From the NCBI GenBank assembly GCA_036558305.1, contig DATBFX010000271.1, positions 1 to 36,653 on the forward strand: a DNA stretch of 36,653 nt, given 5' to 3'. Made by a program: the position numbers and the translations under genes. Positions within the stretch are counted from its first letter, which is position 1, and every line of letters starts with the position of its first letter. This DNA comes from DATBFX01 sp036558305. GTDB taxonomy: Bacteria > Chloroflexota > Chloroflexia > Thermomicrobiales > UBA6265. Below, piece by piece: positions 24,891-33,079 of this stretch. Under the pieces are notes generated by a model. That model saw only the letters and a list, made by a program, of their open reading frames with translations, did no database searches and was not told the origin of the DNA.

Positions 24891-26279
24891 ATGTCCGATC
24901 GCCGCCGCCTCGATCCTGCCCTGCTCGACGATCTGAGGGCGTTGCTCGGTGAGCGGGCGACGACTGCCGATCGGGTCCGGGCCGACCACGGCAAGGACAT
25001 CGTCTCCTCCTACCCCGACGCGCCGCCCGACGCCGTCGTCTTTCCCGAGACGACCGCCGAGGTGCGCGAGGTGGTCGAACGCTGCCGGCGCCATCGAACG
25101 CCGGTGATTCCGTTCGGTGCCGGCACCGCCGTCGAGGGGCATGTGCTCGCCGTGCGCGGCGGCGTCTGCGTCGATCTGTCGCGGATGAACGAGATCCTGG
25201 CGGTGCGGCGCGACGACCTCGACTGCACCGTCCAGGCAGGGGTTACCCGCGAGCAATTGAATGAGCATCTGCGCGCCGGCGGTCTCTTTTTTCCGGTCGA
25301 TCCCGGCGCCAATGCCACGCTGGGTGGGATGGCGGCCACCCGCGCCTCCGGCACGAATGCGGTCCGCTACGGCACCATGCGCGACAACGTGCTGGCCCTC
25401 ACCGTCGTCACCGCCGGCGGCCGCGTCGTCACCACCGCCCGCCGCGCCCGCAAATCGGCCGCCGGGTACGACCTGACCCGGCTCTTCGTCGGGGCGGAAG
25501 GGACGCTCGGCATCATCACCGAGGTCACCCTCCGCCTCTACCCGATCCCGCAGGCGATCGGTGCCGCCGTCTGCTCGTTCCGCGATCTCGCCGGCGCCGT
25601 GACGACGGTGATCCAGACTCTCCAATCCGGCATCCCGATCGCGCGGAGCGAGGCGCTCTGCGGTCTGACGATGCGGGCGATCAACGCCCACAGCGATACC
25701 GCCTACAAAGAGCAACCGACCCTCTTCCTCGAATTCCACGGGACCGACGCCAGCGTGGCGGAGCAGGCCGCCGCGGTCCAGACGATCGCCCGCGACAACG
25801 GCGGTGAGGACTTCGCCTGGGCGACCGACCAGGCGGGCCGCGATCGCCTCTGGGACGCCCGCCACCAGGCGTTCTTCGCGGCCGTCGCCTTGCGACCCGG
25901 CGCCCACACCGTCACCGCCGACGTCTGCGTGCCGATCTCGCGGTTGGCCGAGTGCATGGTCGCCACCGCCGCCGACATCGCCGGCGCCTCGATGCCGATC
26001 CCGATCTTCGGCCACGTCGGCGATGGCAACTTCCATTGCGTGATCCTGGTCGATCCGGACGACGCCGCCGAACTGGCCGAGGCAAAGGCGTTCAACGCCC
26101 GCCTGGTCGACCGCGCGCTCGCGATGGATGGGACGTGCACCGGCGAGCACGGGATCGGCGTGGGGAAATTGGGGTCGTTACAGAAGGAGTTGGGCGAGGC
26201 GGTCGATCTGATGCGGGCGATCAAATGCGCCCTCGACCCCGACGATCTGATGAATCCGGGGAAGGTGTTGCAGGCGTGA
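24891..26279 (+). CDS. FAD-binding D-lactate dehydrogenase / glycolate oxidase GlcD-type oxidoreductase
   Basis: A 462-residue flavoprotein of the VAO/PCMH family that oxidises a D-2-hydroxyacid (D-lactate or glycolate) and passes electrons on, probably to the respiratory chain. Seen: the FAD pyrophosphate loop IPFGAGTAVEGH at 73-84, DPGANATLGGMAATRASG at 137-154, YGTMRDNVLAL at 160-170, GYDLTRLFVGAEGTLGIIT at 192-210, and the C-terminal cap residues DVCVPIS (344-350), FGHVGDGNFH (373-382) and TGEHGIGVGK (417-426), which carry metal and substrate ligands. Length and order match mitochondrial-type D-lactate dehydrogenase more than the shorter GlcE-dependent forms. No signal peptide. ATG 24891 follows AGGGAGA at 4 bases. 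Substrate is not decided by sequence alone. Confidence 0.93.
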   Translation: MSDRRRLDPALLDDLRALLGERATTADRVRADHGKDIVSSYPDAPPDAVVFPETTAEVREVVERCRRHRTPVIPFGAGTAVEGHVLAVRGGVCVDLSRMNEILAVRRDDLDCTVQAGVTREQLNEHLRAGGLFFPVDPGANATLGGMAATRASGTNAVRYGTMRDNVLALTVVTAGGRVVTTARRARKSAAGYDLTRLFVGAEGTLGIITEVTLRLYPIPQAIGAAVCSFRDLAGAVTTVIQTLQSGIPIARSEALCGLTMRAINAHSDTAYKEQPTLFLEFHGTDASVAEQAAAVQTIARDNGGEDFAWATDQAGRDRLWDARHQAFFAAVALRPGAHTVTADVCVPISRLAECMVATAADIAGASMPIPIFGHVGDGNFHCVILVDPDDAAELAEAKAFNARLVDRALAMDGTCTGEHGIGVGKLGSLQKELGEAVDLMRAIKCALDPDDLMNPGKVLQA

Positions 26280-26329
26280 GGCGGTCCCGGGTTTGATGGT
26301 GGTTGACGACTCGGTGCGGCAATGGCGAC

Positions 26330-26356
26330 GCCCCAGGGTTGAAACCGCCCAGGGGC
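26330..26356. terminator. Hairpin between convergent genes, possible terminator
   Basis: GCCCCAGGG (26330-26338) pairs with CCCAGGGGC (26348-26356) with one mismatch, around the loop TTGAAACCG. It lies 51 bases after the flavoprotein stop and 69 bases beyond the stop of the opposing gene. There is no T-run. The following sequence (GACCCTCCGGGGTTAGATCG, from 26376) has further short GC-rich symmetry, so it might belong to a larger repeat. Confidence 0.35.
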
Positions 26357-26424
26357 ACCCGGCTAAGGCGACGAAGACCCTCCGGGGTTAGATCGGATCG
26401 ATTCCCTCGCGCCTCCTGCTTCGT

Positions 26425-27675
26425 TCAGAGTCCGGCTTGGGTGAGCTTGCTCAGGAAGCTACGTTTCGTGGAGTGGCGGGTGCGGAGGTCGTTGACGCGG
26501 GCCTGGAAACCCGACAGAGACTGCTCGCGTCGCACCGTGAAGTCATGAAGATCGACGAGAAGCTGGACGGCCTGGTCGTACTTCTGCGGGAGTTTGGCGT
26601 CGATCAGTGTTTCGGCTTGTCGCCAGAGTCTCTCTTCCTGACCGGCGAGTCCGTCCAGGTAGGCGGCGCGGGCGGCCGCGGCGGCGCGCTCCTTGCGCGC
26701 CTTTTCCCGCGCCGCCTGTTCGGCCTCCCGCCGGCGGCGCTCGATCGCGTGCTCCCGCGCGGCGGCGAGCAATTCGCCGACCTTGCGGCCGGGTTGCGGC
26801 GCGACGGTCTTCGGTCCCGTGGCCTCCTGGTAGCGACGGAGCAACTCGAGGCGCAGACCGGCGCCCTCGCCCGCCAGCAGGCGGAGGATGAGGGCGTCTT
26901 TGGCCGCGACCGGCAGCGTGGCCAGCCACCGGTTGAGGTCGTCGGCAGAGGGGCGCGCTTCCGCGAAATCCGCGCTTCGCTCGGCGGCGACGGCGAGGAG
27001 GTCCTGGTCGATGCTCAGGAATTCGACCAGGGCTTGGAGCGGTTCGGTCAGTTGCCGCAAGCCGGGCGGGACGGCCGGTTCGACGGCGGAACCGGCGATC
27101 TGACCTTCCGGGAACCCCGCTTCGTCGACGTAGTAGTCGGCTTCGTCGTCTTCGTCGGCGTAGCCGGCGTCCTCGCCGGATTCGGCCACGTAGCCAAAGC
27201 CGAAATCCTCCTGGACGCCGAGGAGCCAACCCAGGTAGAGGGCGCGCAGATCGCCCTGGGCGAGATCGGCGCGCAGGGCGACGAGTCGGCCGAGCCAGTC
27301 GCCGTCTCCTTCGTCCCAGTACCCACCGCCGTCGTCCGGGCTCAACAGGAATTCCAGGACGACGCGATCGCCCCTGTCGTGCAGGCGCATCGCGTCGGTC
27401 ACGCAAAAGGGGTTGGCCACGGCCGGGTCCAACAGGCGGCGGGGAAAACCGAACATGAGATTGTGGGTACCCCAATTGGCGGTGTAGACGTGGGCGTCGT
27501 AGTAGCGCGCCATCAACTCCAGGGGATCGCCGTGGTAATCGCCCCAGTTGTAGACGTTGACGAAGGAAGTCGGCGTGATCTCGGCGCGGGTGGACGTTTG
27601 GCGCACCTGCGCCATCTCCTCTTTGGTCAGCGGCCGGTCGATCGCCCGGAATTCGTAATACTGGTATTCGCTCAT
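26425..27675 (-). CDS. Conserved YYEF-type protein with C-terminal coiled coil, function unknown
   Basis: A 416-residue soluble protein of a conserved but, to my knowledge, uncharacterised family. The N-terminus is distinctive: YQYYEFRAIDRPLTKEEM (4-21), then SFVNVYNWGDYHGDP and YYDAHVYTANWGT (59-70). An acidic segment (about 166-186, with ADEDDEADYYVDE) separates it from a helical domain (205-285). A long Ala/Arg/Glu coiled coil (about 305-360, RRREAEQAAREKARKERA) leads to a C-terminal helical part. No catalytic motif or membrane segment is visible, so a scaffold or regulatory role is possible. ATG 27675 is favoured because the family sequence starts there. It diverges from the decarboxylase gene. 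Confidence 0.8.
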   Translation of the reverse strand: MSEYQYYEFRAIDRPLTKEEMAQVRQTSTRAEITPTSFVNVYNWGDYHGDPLELMARYYDAHVYTANWGTHNLMFGFPRRLLDPAVANPFCVTDAMRLHDRGDRVVLEFLLSPDDGGGYWDEGDGDWLGRLVALRADLAQGDLRALYLGWLLGVQEDFGFGYVAESGEDAGYADEDDEADYYVDEAGFPEGQIAGSAVEPAVPPGLRQLTEPLQALVEFLSIDQDLLAVAAERSADFAEARPSADDLNRWLATLPVAAKDALILRLLAGEGAGLRLELLRRYQEATGPKTVAPQPGRKVGELLAAAREHAIERRRREAEQAAREKARKERAAAAARAAYLDGLAGQEERLWRQAETLIDAKLPQKYDQAVQLLVDLHDFTVRREQSLSGFQARVNDLRTRHSTKRSFLSKLTQAGL

Positions 27676-27848
27676 CGCGATCACCCCCGTTTCGGTGCGG
27701 CATTCGCTCGTCTGCACTCTAGCCACAACCGCGCAGGACGCAAGTCCCCGGCCCGTGTGCGACCGATTCAAGGGGGCATGTCGCCTGCTACGCTATCGCC
27801 TCAGCCAGCCGGCTTCGGGCAGGACCGTACGCAGCGCGAGGGAGAACC

Positions 27849-29213
27849 ATGCACCGTCTGACCGACGAGACCGAGCAGTTGGCGCGGCGGGCGCTCGACC
27901 TCGTCCTGACGCGCCTGCGCCAGGAGCCGTGGCCGCTCGGTGGTGCGGCGACACCCGAGGAACTGGCGAGGCGGGTCGGGCAGACGATCACGCCGGGCGG
28001 GTTCGGCGCGGCGGAGGCGCTACGGCGCTGGGTCGAGAACCTCGGGCCGGCCACGGTCGCCGCCGACCACCCCCGGTATCTGGCGTTCATCCCGCACGCG
28101 CCGACCGTGGCCTCGGAGCTCTTCGACCTGATCGTGGGCGCATCCGGGATCTACGCCGGGAGTTGGCTCGAAGCGTCCGGGGCGGTGTTTGCCGAGAACC
28201 AGGCCCTGCGGTGGTTGGCCGATCTCGCCGGTTTCCCGGCGGAGGCGGGAGGCACCTTCGTGCCGGGCGGCACGCTCGGCAATCTCTCCGCGCTGCACGC
28301 CGCGCGGCAGGCGGCACTGACGCGCCGGGGCGGGCGGCGCCCGGTACGCTGGCAACTGGTGGCCTCGGCCGAAGCGCACTCGTCGGTCGCGCAGGCGGCA
28401 CGGGTTCTCGACGTGGACGTGATCGACGTGCCGCTCGACACGAATCACCGATTGACCGGGGCACATCTTCGGGCCGCGCTCGACGGAAGCGCGGACGAGG
28501 GCGTCTTCGCCGTGGTCGCCTCGGCCGGCGCGACGAACCTGGGTATCATCGACGACCTCGCCGGCATCGCCGGGGTCTGCCGCGACCGGGGCGTCTGGTT
28601 GCACGTCGACGGCGCCTACGGCCTGGCCGCCCTGGCGGCGCCGAGCAAGCGACCGGCCTTTGCCGGGGTCGAGCTGGCCGACAGTTTCATCGTCGATCCG
28701 CACAAGTGGCTGTTTGCTCCCTATGATTCCTGCGCGCTGGTCTATCGCGATCCGGGTCAGGCGCGGGCAGCGCACAGCCAATCGGCGGCGTACCTCGACG
28801 CGATCAACGAGCGCAACGAGTGGAACCCGGCCGACTACGCGGTGCAGTTGAGCCGGCGCGCCCGCGGTCTGCCCTTCTGGTTCTCGCTTGCCGTTTACGG
28901 CACCGACGCCTACGCCGAGGCGATCGAAGCGACCCTCGCCCTGACCCGGCAAGCCGCCGCCGAGATCCGGTCGCGGTCGTACCTGGACCTGGTCATCGAG
29001 CCGGAGCTGACCGTCCTGGTTTTTCGCCGCCGTGGTTGGTCGTCCGCCGACTACGACGCCTGGTCCGCCCGGCTGATTGGCTCCGGAACGGCGTTCGTCG
29101 TGCCCACGCGTTTTCAGGGGGGACCGGCCGCGCGCATCGTGATCCTCAACCCCAGGACGACGATGGCGGACATCGAGATGGTGCTCGATTCGATGGCCGA
29201 CCGGCCCGTGTGA
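27849..29213 (+). CDS. PLP-dependent group II amino-acid decarboxylase
   Basis: A 454-residue pyridoxal-phosphate enzyme of the fold-type I decarboxylase family (aromatic-L-amino-acid, glutamate, tyrosine and 2,4-diaminobutyrate decarboxylases). Seen: FIPHAPTVASELFDLIVG near residues 80-97, the phosphate-binding GGTLGNLSAL at 140-149, AEAHSSVAQAARVLD at 174-188, HVDGAYG at 252-258 (the Asp that pairs with the pyridine nitrogen), and the Schiff-base lysine K286 in DPHKWLF. The C-terminal domain is complete. Substrate cannot be assigned by inspection. ATG 27849 follows GAGGGAG at 5 bases. TTCAAG (27767-27772) and TACGCT (27789-27794), 16 bases apart, could be its promoter. Confidence 0.92.
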   Translation: MHRLTDETEQLARRALDLVLTRLRQEPWPLGGAATPEELARRVGQTITPGGFGAAEALRRWVENLGPATVAADHPRYLAFIPHAPTVASELFDLIVGASGIYAGSWLEASGAVFAENQALRWLADLAGFPAEAGGTFVPGGTLGNLSALHAARQAALTRRGGRRPVRWQLVASAEAHSSVAQAARVLDVDVIDVPLDTNHRLTGAHLRAALDGSADEGVFAVVASAGATNLGIIDDLAGIAGVCRDRGVWLHVDGAYGLAALAAPSKRPAFAGVELADSFIVDPHKWLFAPYDSCALVYRDPGQARAAHSQSAAYLDAINERNEWNPADYAVQLSRRARGLPFWFSLAVYGTDAYAEAIEATLALTRQAAAEIRSRSYLDLVIEPELTVLVFRRRGWSSADYDAWSARLIGSGTAFVVPTRFQGGPAARIVILNPRTTMADIEMVLDSMADRPV

Positions 29214-29396
29214 GCGCCCCACCTCAGCGACCGCAGCGCATTCGGCAGTTGGTGCGAGGCGGCGCATGGCGCCCTGGTTCTGCGCGGCGACCCGGCGCTG
29301 CACCTCAACGCGGACAAACAGACCGCGCGCGGTGCCCTTCGCGTCCATGCCGGCGAGCGGCGGTACCGCTCGCTCGCCTACGGCAGGGAAGCTCAG
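29214..29396 (+). other. Open junction sequence ahead of a truncated permease
   Basis: Directly after the decarboxylase stop the same frame stays open for 61 codons and runs into the permease frame. It reads GALVLRGDPALHLNADKQTA and ERRYRSLAYGREAQMVV, which is not permease sequence and looks like a fragment of another protein. It may mark where a deletion joined two unrelated genes. No start with a ribosome site is visible. Confidence 0.4.
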
Positions 29397-30071
29397 ATGG
29401 TCGTCCCAGACCTGGGCGAGAGGCGCGGCGGTATCCTCGCGATCTCGCTGGTCGTCACGGTGCTGCTCTACGAAGGCGTCGTCGGGTCCAGGTTTTTCCG
29501 CTCGGTCTACTACCTGCCGACGATCCTGTCGACGGTCGTCGTCGGTTTCCTAATGAAGACCCTGTTCTGGTCGCAGGGGTTGGTCAACAGTCTGCTGGCC
29601 ACGCTCGGGCTCGGCTCGGGTTCGCGCGATTGGCTCGGCGCCGCCGACACCGCGTTCATGGTGCTGATCCTCGCCTTCTACTGGCAGACGCTGGGGCAAG
29701 GGGTGCTGATCTTCCTCTCGGCGCTGGCGAACATCTCGACCGACATCCTCGACGCGGCGAAACTCGACGGCGCCGGTTGGGGACACCGGCTCGTCCAGAT
29801 CATTGTCCCGCTGCTAGGCCCGGCCATCCTCTACTTCAGCATCGTCAACGTCGTCTGGGTCTTCGTCGGCGTCTTTACCCTCGTCTACGCCGTCACCGGC
29901 GGCGGACCCGCCTACCAGACGACGCCGATGGACTTCATGATCTACCTGCGCGCCTTCCATTCCGACGACCTCGACTACGCCTCCGCCCTCTCGGTCATCC
30001 TGCTCGTCATCGTCACCGTCATCGCCTGGGCGCAACTGCGCGTCTTCGACCGGATGGAGACCGAGCAGTGA
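29397..30071 (+). CDS. Sugar ABC transporter permease (MalF/UgpA type), N-terminally truncated
   Basis: Inner-membrane subunit of a carbohydrate importer, 224 residues where the family usually has about 290-310. The visible part begins in what should be the second helix (ISLVVTVLLYEGVVGSRFFR) and includes the usual YYLPTILSTVVVGFLMK, the EAA loop DILDAAKLDGAGWGHRL that contacts the ATPase, and a normal C-terminus. The first helix and periplasmic loop, some 80-90 residues, are missing. An AGGGAA site precedes ATG 29397, so a shortened protein may be made, but its function is doubtful. It overlaps the next permease gene by four bases (GTGA), the usual operon arrangement. No substrate-binding protein or ATPase gene is near. 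Confidence 0.8.
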   Translation: MVVPDLGERRGGILAISLVVTVLLYEGVVGSRFFRSVYYLPTILSTVVVGFLMKTLFWSQGLVNSLLATLGLGSGSRDWLGAADTAFMVLILAFYWQTLGQGVLIFLSALANISTDILDAAKLDGAGWGHRLVQIIVPLLGPAILYFSIVNVVWVFVGVFTLVYAVTGGGPAYQTTPMDFMIYLRAFHSDDLDYASALSVILLVIVTVIAWAQLRVFDRMETEQ

Positions 30072-30910
30072 CCACGACCTCCCGCGCCACCGTCGTCGCA
30101 GTCCGGACGGCGATCTTCGTCGTGCTGGCGCTGATCGCGTTCGCGGCGGTCGCCCCGCTGGTCTACATGCTCGTCAACACCGTGCGCACCTCGACCGAAT
30201 ACATCATCGATCCCCTCGCCTGGCCGGAGGATCTGACCTACCTCGACGACTACCGGGTGCTCTACTACAACTTCGACATCCTCCGGCTGTTCTTTAACAC
30301 CCTGCTCTATGTCACCTTCGCCCAGACCATCTCACTCATCCTCTCCATCCCGGCCGCCTTCGCCTTCGCCAAGACCAGTTTTCCGCACCGGCGCACGCTC
30401 TACCTCTTCATGATCGGCAGTCTCGCGATCCCGCCGATCACCTTCATCGTGCCCGATTATGTCATGTTCTCGCGCCTCGGCTGGGTCGATCGCCCGTGGT
30501 CGATCGTTCTCCTCTGGGCCACGACGAGCATCCCCGCGACCGTCAGCCTCCTCTCCGCCCTGATGCGCGGTCTGCCGCGCGAGGTCCTCGACGCCTCGCA
30601 GGTCGACGGCGCCAGCTACGGCCGGATGCTCCTCGGCGTCGTCCTGCCGATGAGCATTCCCGGTTTGATCACGGTGACCATCTTCAACGTGACGACCTGG
30701 TGGAACGACCTCCTCCTGCCGCTGATTTTCCTCCAATCCGATTCGCACAAAACCGTCACCGTCGCCGTCGCCGGCATCTTCGGCCGCTACAACGGCGACT
30801 TTCCCCTGCTGATGACGGGGCTTTTGACGGCGTCGCTGCCACCGATCATCGTCTACGTGGTGATGCAGCGGTACATCCAGCGGGGGTTGGTGATCGGGGC
30901 GGTCAGGTAG
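30068..30910 (+). CDS. Carbohydrate ABC transporter permease (MalG/UgpE type)
   Basis: A 280-residue inner-membrane subunit with six transmembrane helices, full length for the family: a first helix AIFVVLALIAFAAVAPLVYM, then NTLLYVTFAQTISLILSIPA, AFAFAKTSF, LFMIGSLAIPPITFIVP and further helices to MQRYIQRGL. The EAA loop EVLDASQVDGASYG precedes VLPMSIPGLITV, and the terminal GLVIGAVR is the family's usual ending. It should pair with the upstream permease to import a sugar, probably an oligosaccharide. GTG 30068 overlaps the stop of that gene. The convergent GH4 glycosidase would fit as its metabolic partner, which is inference from position. Confidence 0.93.
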   Translation: MTTTSRATVVAVRTAIFVVLALIAFAAVAPLVYMLVNTVRTSTEYIIDPLAWPEDLTYLDDYRVLYYNFDILRLFFNTLLYVTFAQTISLILSIPAAFAFAKTSFPHRRTLYLFMIGSLAIPPITFIVPDYVMFSRLGWVDRPWSIVLLWATTSIPATVSLLSALMRGLPREVLDASQVDGASYGRMLLGVVLPMSIPGLITVTIFNVTTWWNDLLLPLIFLQSDSHKTVTVAVAGIFGRYNGDFPLLMTGLLTASLPPIIVYVVMQRYIQRGLVIGAVR

Positions 30911-30916
30911 CACGGT

Positions 30917-31005
30917 GGTCGGCCCCCCCTTCCCCCCAATCCTGGGGGGTGAACGACGCGTGCTCTCGTCTCCCCCCAGGATTGGGGGGCCGGGGGGGTC
31001 GAACC
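30917..31005. repeat. Dispersed palindromic element, copy 3
   Basis: Left arm 30917-30949 and right arm 30972-31004 form an imperfect inverted repeat, exact over the inner CCCCCCAATCCTGGGGGG / CCCCCCAGGATTGGGGGG. The 22-base loop begins TGAACG and ends TCGTCT, as does copy 2 read on the minus strand. It fills the gap between the convergent permease and GH4 stops (6 and 16 bases away), so it is well placed to end both transcripts. Confidence 0.88.
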
Positions 31006-31020
31006 GGGCGGGCCGAACCC

Positions 31021-32367
31021 CTACCGGTAGTGCGCTCGCATCTCCGCGTTGATCGGTAACGCGAGGATGGCATCCAGCATCGCCGACGCCTGCTCCTCGC
31101 TGCGCGTCCAGGGATCGGTCATGAGCAACTGGAGGAGCAGTTCCTTGCTGCCCTGCTCGTAGGCTTCGAGTTCGAGCGTCACCGGGGCGACGCGGTCGCG
31201 AAGAATCTGGGCGATGACGGGGGTGGGGGGCCCGTGGGTGCGGATACCCTGGATACCGCGTTTGCTGACGAGCGCCGGGATCTCGACCGCGAAGTCGCCG
31301 GGGATGCCGGGCACGTAGTCGCCATCGTTGGGGATATTGACGACGATCGTGCGCGGGATGTCGCAGGCGATCGATTCGATGATGGGCACCATCACTTCGC
31401 CGGACGGCGTCGGAGGAAAGACGTCGGTGACGCGGCGGCTCCGATCGTCCGCCAGGCGCTTGATCTCGGCAAGCCGCTCCTCGCCCCGCGCAAAGTGCCT
31501 GGCATACCAGCCGGCCGGATCTTCTTTCCAATGCCGTTCGGTCGCCTCGTCGACGTGGTACCACCAGCCCCACGCTCCGCCGCCGGGGTTGGCGGTGTCG
31601 CCGATTGGGAAGACGCCGAAGCGGCGGTAGAGGTCGAACGGTTTCGGTCCGTGGAGGTCGCTGAGCGGACAGGTTTGCCAGTAGTCGGCCGACTTCGTTT
31701 CGATCCACTCGTCGATGAGCGGGAAAACGTCCCGGCCGCGGTGGTAGCAGTGGGTCAGCCAGACGTGGTGGTTGACGCCGGGTATCTCGAACGTCAAGCC
31801 CTCGTGGTCGATGCCAAGGAGATCGGCGAGGCGGTAGACCCCGTGGAACCCGTGGCAGAGCCCGACGATCTTCAAACCGGGGTACCGCTGAGGCAGCGAG
31901 GTGATTCCGGCCAGGACGGGATTGGCGACGAGTTGCACCCAGGCATCCGGGCAGAGCGACAGGACGTCCTCGATCACCGACCCGAAGAGCCGGTACTGGG
32001 AGAAGTTGACCCAAAACGCCTCGTCGTGCATGACGTGAAGACTGCCGCCGAAGCGGTAGCCATGCGCGGCGGCGACTTCCCAGCCCGCCCGCAACCGATC
32101 GTGCCCGGCGGCGAGGGCGGTGACGACGACGAAGTCCGCCCCGTCGAGCGAGGCACGGCGGTCGGTCGTCGCCGAAAGGTCCAATTCGGCGCCGACTTCG
32201 TCCGCGTACCGGCGGCAAAGGGCGTGCACGCCGTCCAACCGCCCCCGATCGATGTCCATCAGACTGACCGAGCTGCGGCGCAACCCCGGCGCCAGGCAGA
32301 GATCGCGGATCAACCGCAGCGAGAAAACCGCGCTCCCGGCGCCGATGATGCTGATCCTGGTTCCCAC
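31021..32367 (-). CDS. Family 4 glycoside hydrolase (alpha-glucosidase/alpha-galactosidase)
   Basis: A 448-residue NAD- and Mn-dependent glycosidase acting by oxidation, elimination and reduction. Seen: the N-terminal dinucleotide motif ISIIGAGSAVFSLRLIRDL at 5-23, ANPVLAGITSL around 148-158, the metal-ligand segment LCHGFHG with C171, GVNHHVWLT at 197-205 (metal-binding His), and NDGDYVPGIPGDFAVEIPA in the second domain. These blocks and the length are typical of GH4. Substrate stereochemistry is not decided by sequence. GTG 32367 is chosen for the GGGAGG site 5 bases upstream; a GTG six bases earlier is also possible. It is 28 bases downstream of Maf and likely in the same transcript. Confidence 0.93.
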   Translation of the reverse strand: MGTRISIIGAGSAVFSLRLIRDLCLAPGLRRSSVSLMDIDRGRLDGVHALCRRYADEVGAELDLSATTDRRASLDGADFVVVTALAAGHDRLRAGWEVAAAHGYRFGGSLHVMHDEAFWVNFSQYRLFGSVIEDVLSLCPDAWVQLVANPVLAGITSLPQRYPGLKIVGLCHGFHGVYRLADLLGIDHEGLTFEIPGVNHHVWLTHCYHRGRDVFPLIDEWIETKSADYWQTCPLSDLHGPKPFDLYRRFGVFPIGDTANPGGGAWGWWYHVDEATERHWKEDPAGWYARHFARGEERLAEIKRLADDRSRRVTDVFPPTPSGEVMVPIIESIACDIPRTIVVNIPNDGDYVPGIPGDFAVEIPALVSKRGIQGIRTHGPPTPVIAQILRDRVAPVTLELEAYEQGSKELLLQLLMTDPWTRSEEQASAMLDAILALPINAEMRAHYR

Positions 32368-32395
32368 ACCCACCTCCCGCCGGTCCCGGCGACGA

Positions 32396-33079
32396 TCAAT
32401 CCGCCACATGCCCGAGTCTCGGGCAGGGCGCACCCGACGGCAGCCGGCAGACCGGTTGCTCGGCACTCACGTCGAACCCGAACCTCGCGAGCAGCTCGCT
32501 GGTCTCACAGAGCGGCAGACCGACCACGTTGGCAAAGCAGCCCTCAACGGCGGCGACGAGCGCACCCCCCGTCCCCTGGACCGCGTAGCTTCCCGCCTTG
32601 TCGAGCGGTTCGCCGGAGGCGACGTAGGCGGCGATCGCCGCTTCGGAAAGGTCGCGCATGCGGACGCCGCTGACGACGGAGGATCGTTCGCCGCGACCGG
32701 ACGACGCCTCGACGATCGCGACGCCCGTGACCACTCGATGGGTCCGGCCGCTCAAACGGCGCAGCATCCGCGCGGCGTCCTCCGGACCGGCCGGTTTGCC
32801 CAACACCTCGTCGCCGAGCACGACTACGGTGTCGGCACCGAGGACGAAACCGGCATCGATCCGGCCGGCAACCGCGCGCGCCTTGCGCTCGGCGAGCGCC
32901 GCGACCGCGTCCGGGATCGGGACGTCCGCGGCAAGCGATTCGTCGATACCGGCCGATTTGACGACGAAGGGCAATCCCAACCGCGCCAGTAGCTCGCGGC
33001 GGCGCGGCGACGCGGAGGCCAGCACGAGCGCCTGGTCACCAAGCGCGTCGGTCGCGGGACGGCCGATATCGTTCATCAA
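32396..33079 (-). CDS. maf: Maf family nucleoside triphosphate pyrophosphatase
   Basis: Cytosolic house-cleaning pyrophosphatase that removes modified or excess nucleoside triphosphates (dTTP, UTP or m7GTP depending on subfamily). Of 227 residues, the core matches Maf: LASASPRRRELL at 20-31, GADTVVVLGDEVLGKP with the base-binding Asp, RTHRVVTGVAI, and the KAGSYAVQG loop. The C-terminus is about 20 residues longer than usual and Pro/Cys-rich (CRLPSGAPCPRLG). Its start ATGA overlaps the stop of the upstream secreted-protein gene by four bases, so the two are co-translated. GH4 follows 28 bases later. Confidence 0.94.
   Translation of the reverse strand: MMNDIGRPATDALGDQALVLASASPRRRELLARLGLPFVVKSAGIDESLAADVPIPDAVAALAERKARAVAGRIDAGFVLGADTVVVLGDEVLGKPAGPEDAARMLRRLSGRTHRVVTGVAIVEASSGRGERSSVVSGVRMRDLSEAAIAAYVASGEPLDKAGSYAVQGTGGALVAAVEGCFANVVGLPLCETSELLARFGFDVSAEQPVCRLPSGAPCPRLGHVAD

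Noticed and set aside
28820..30067. Long frame upstream of the second permease suggesting a fusion protein
   Set aside because: The upstream part is an out-of-frame reading through the decarboxylase and first permease; the GTG at 30068 overlapping the previous stop is the natural start.
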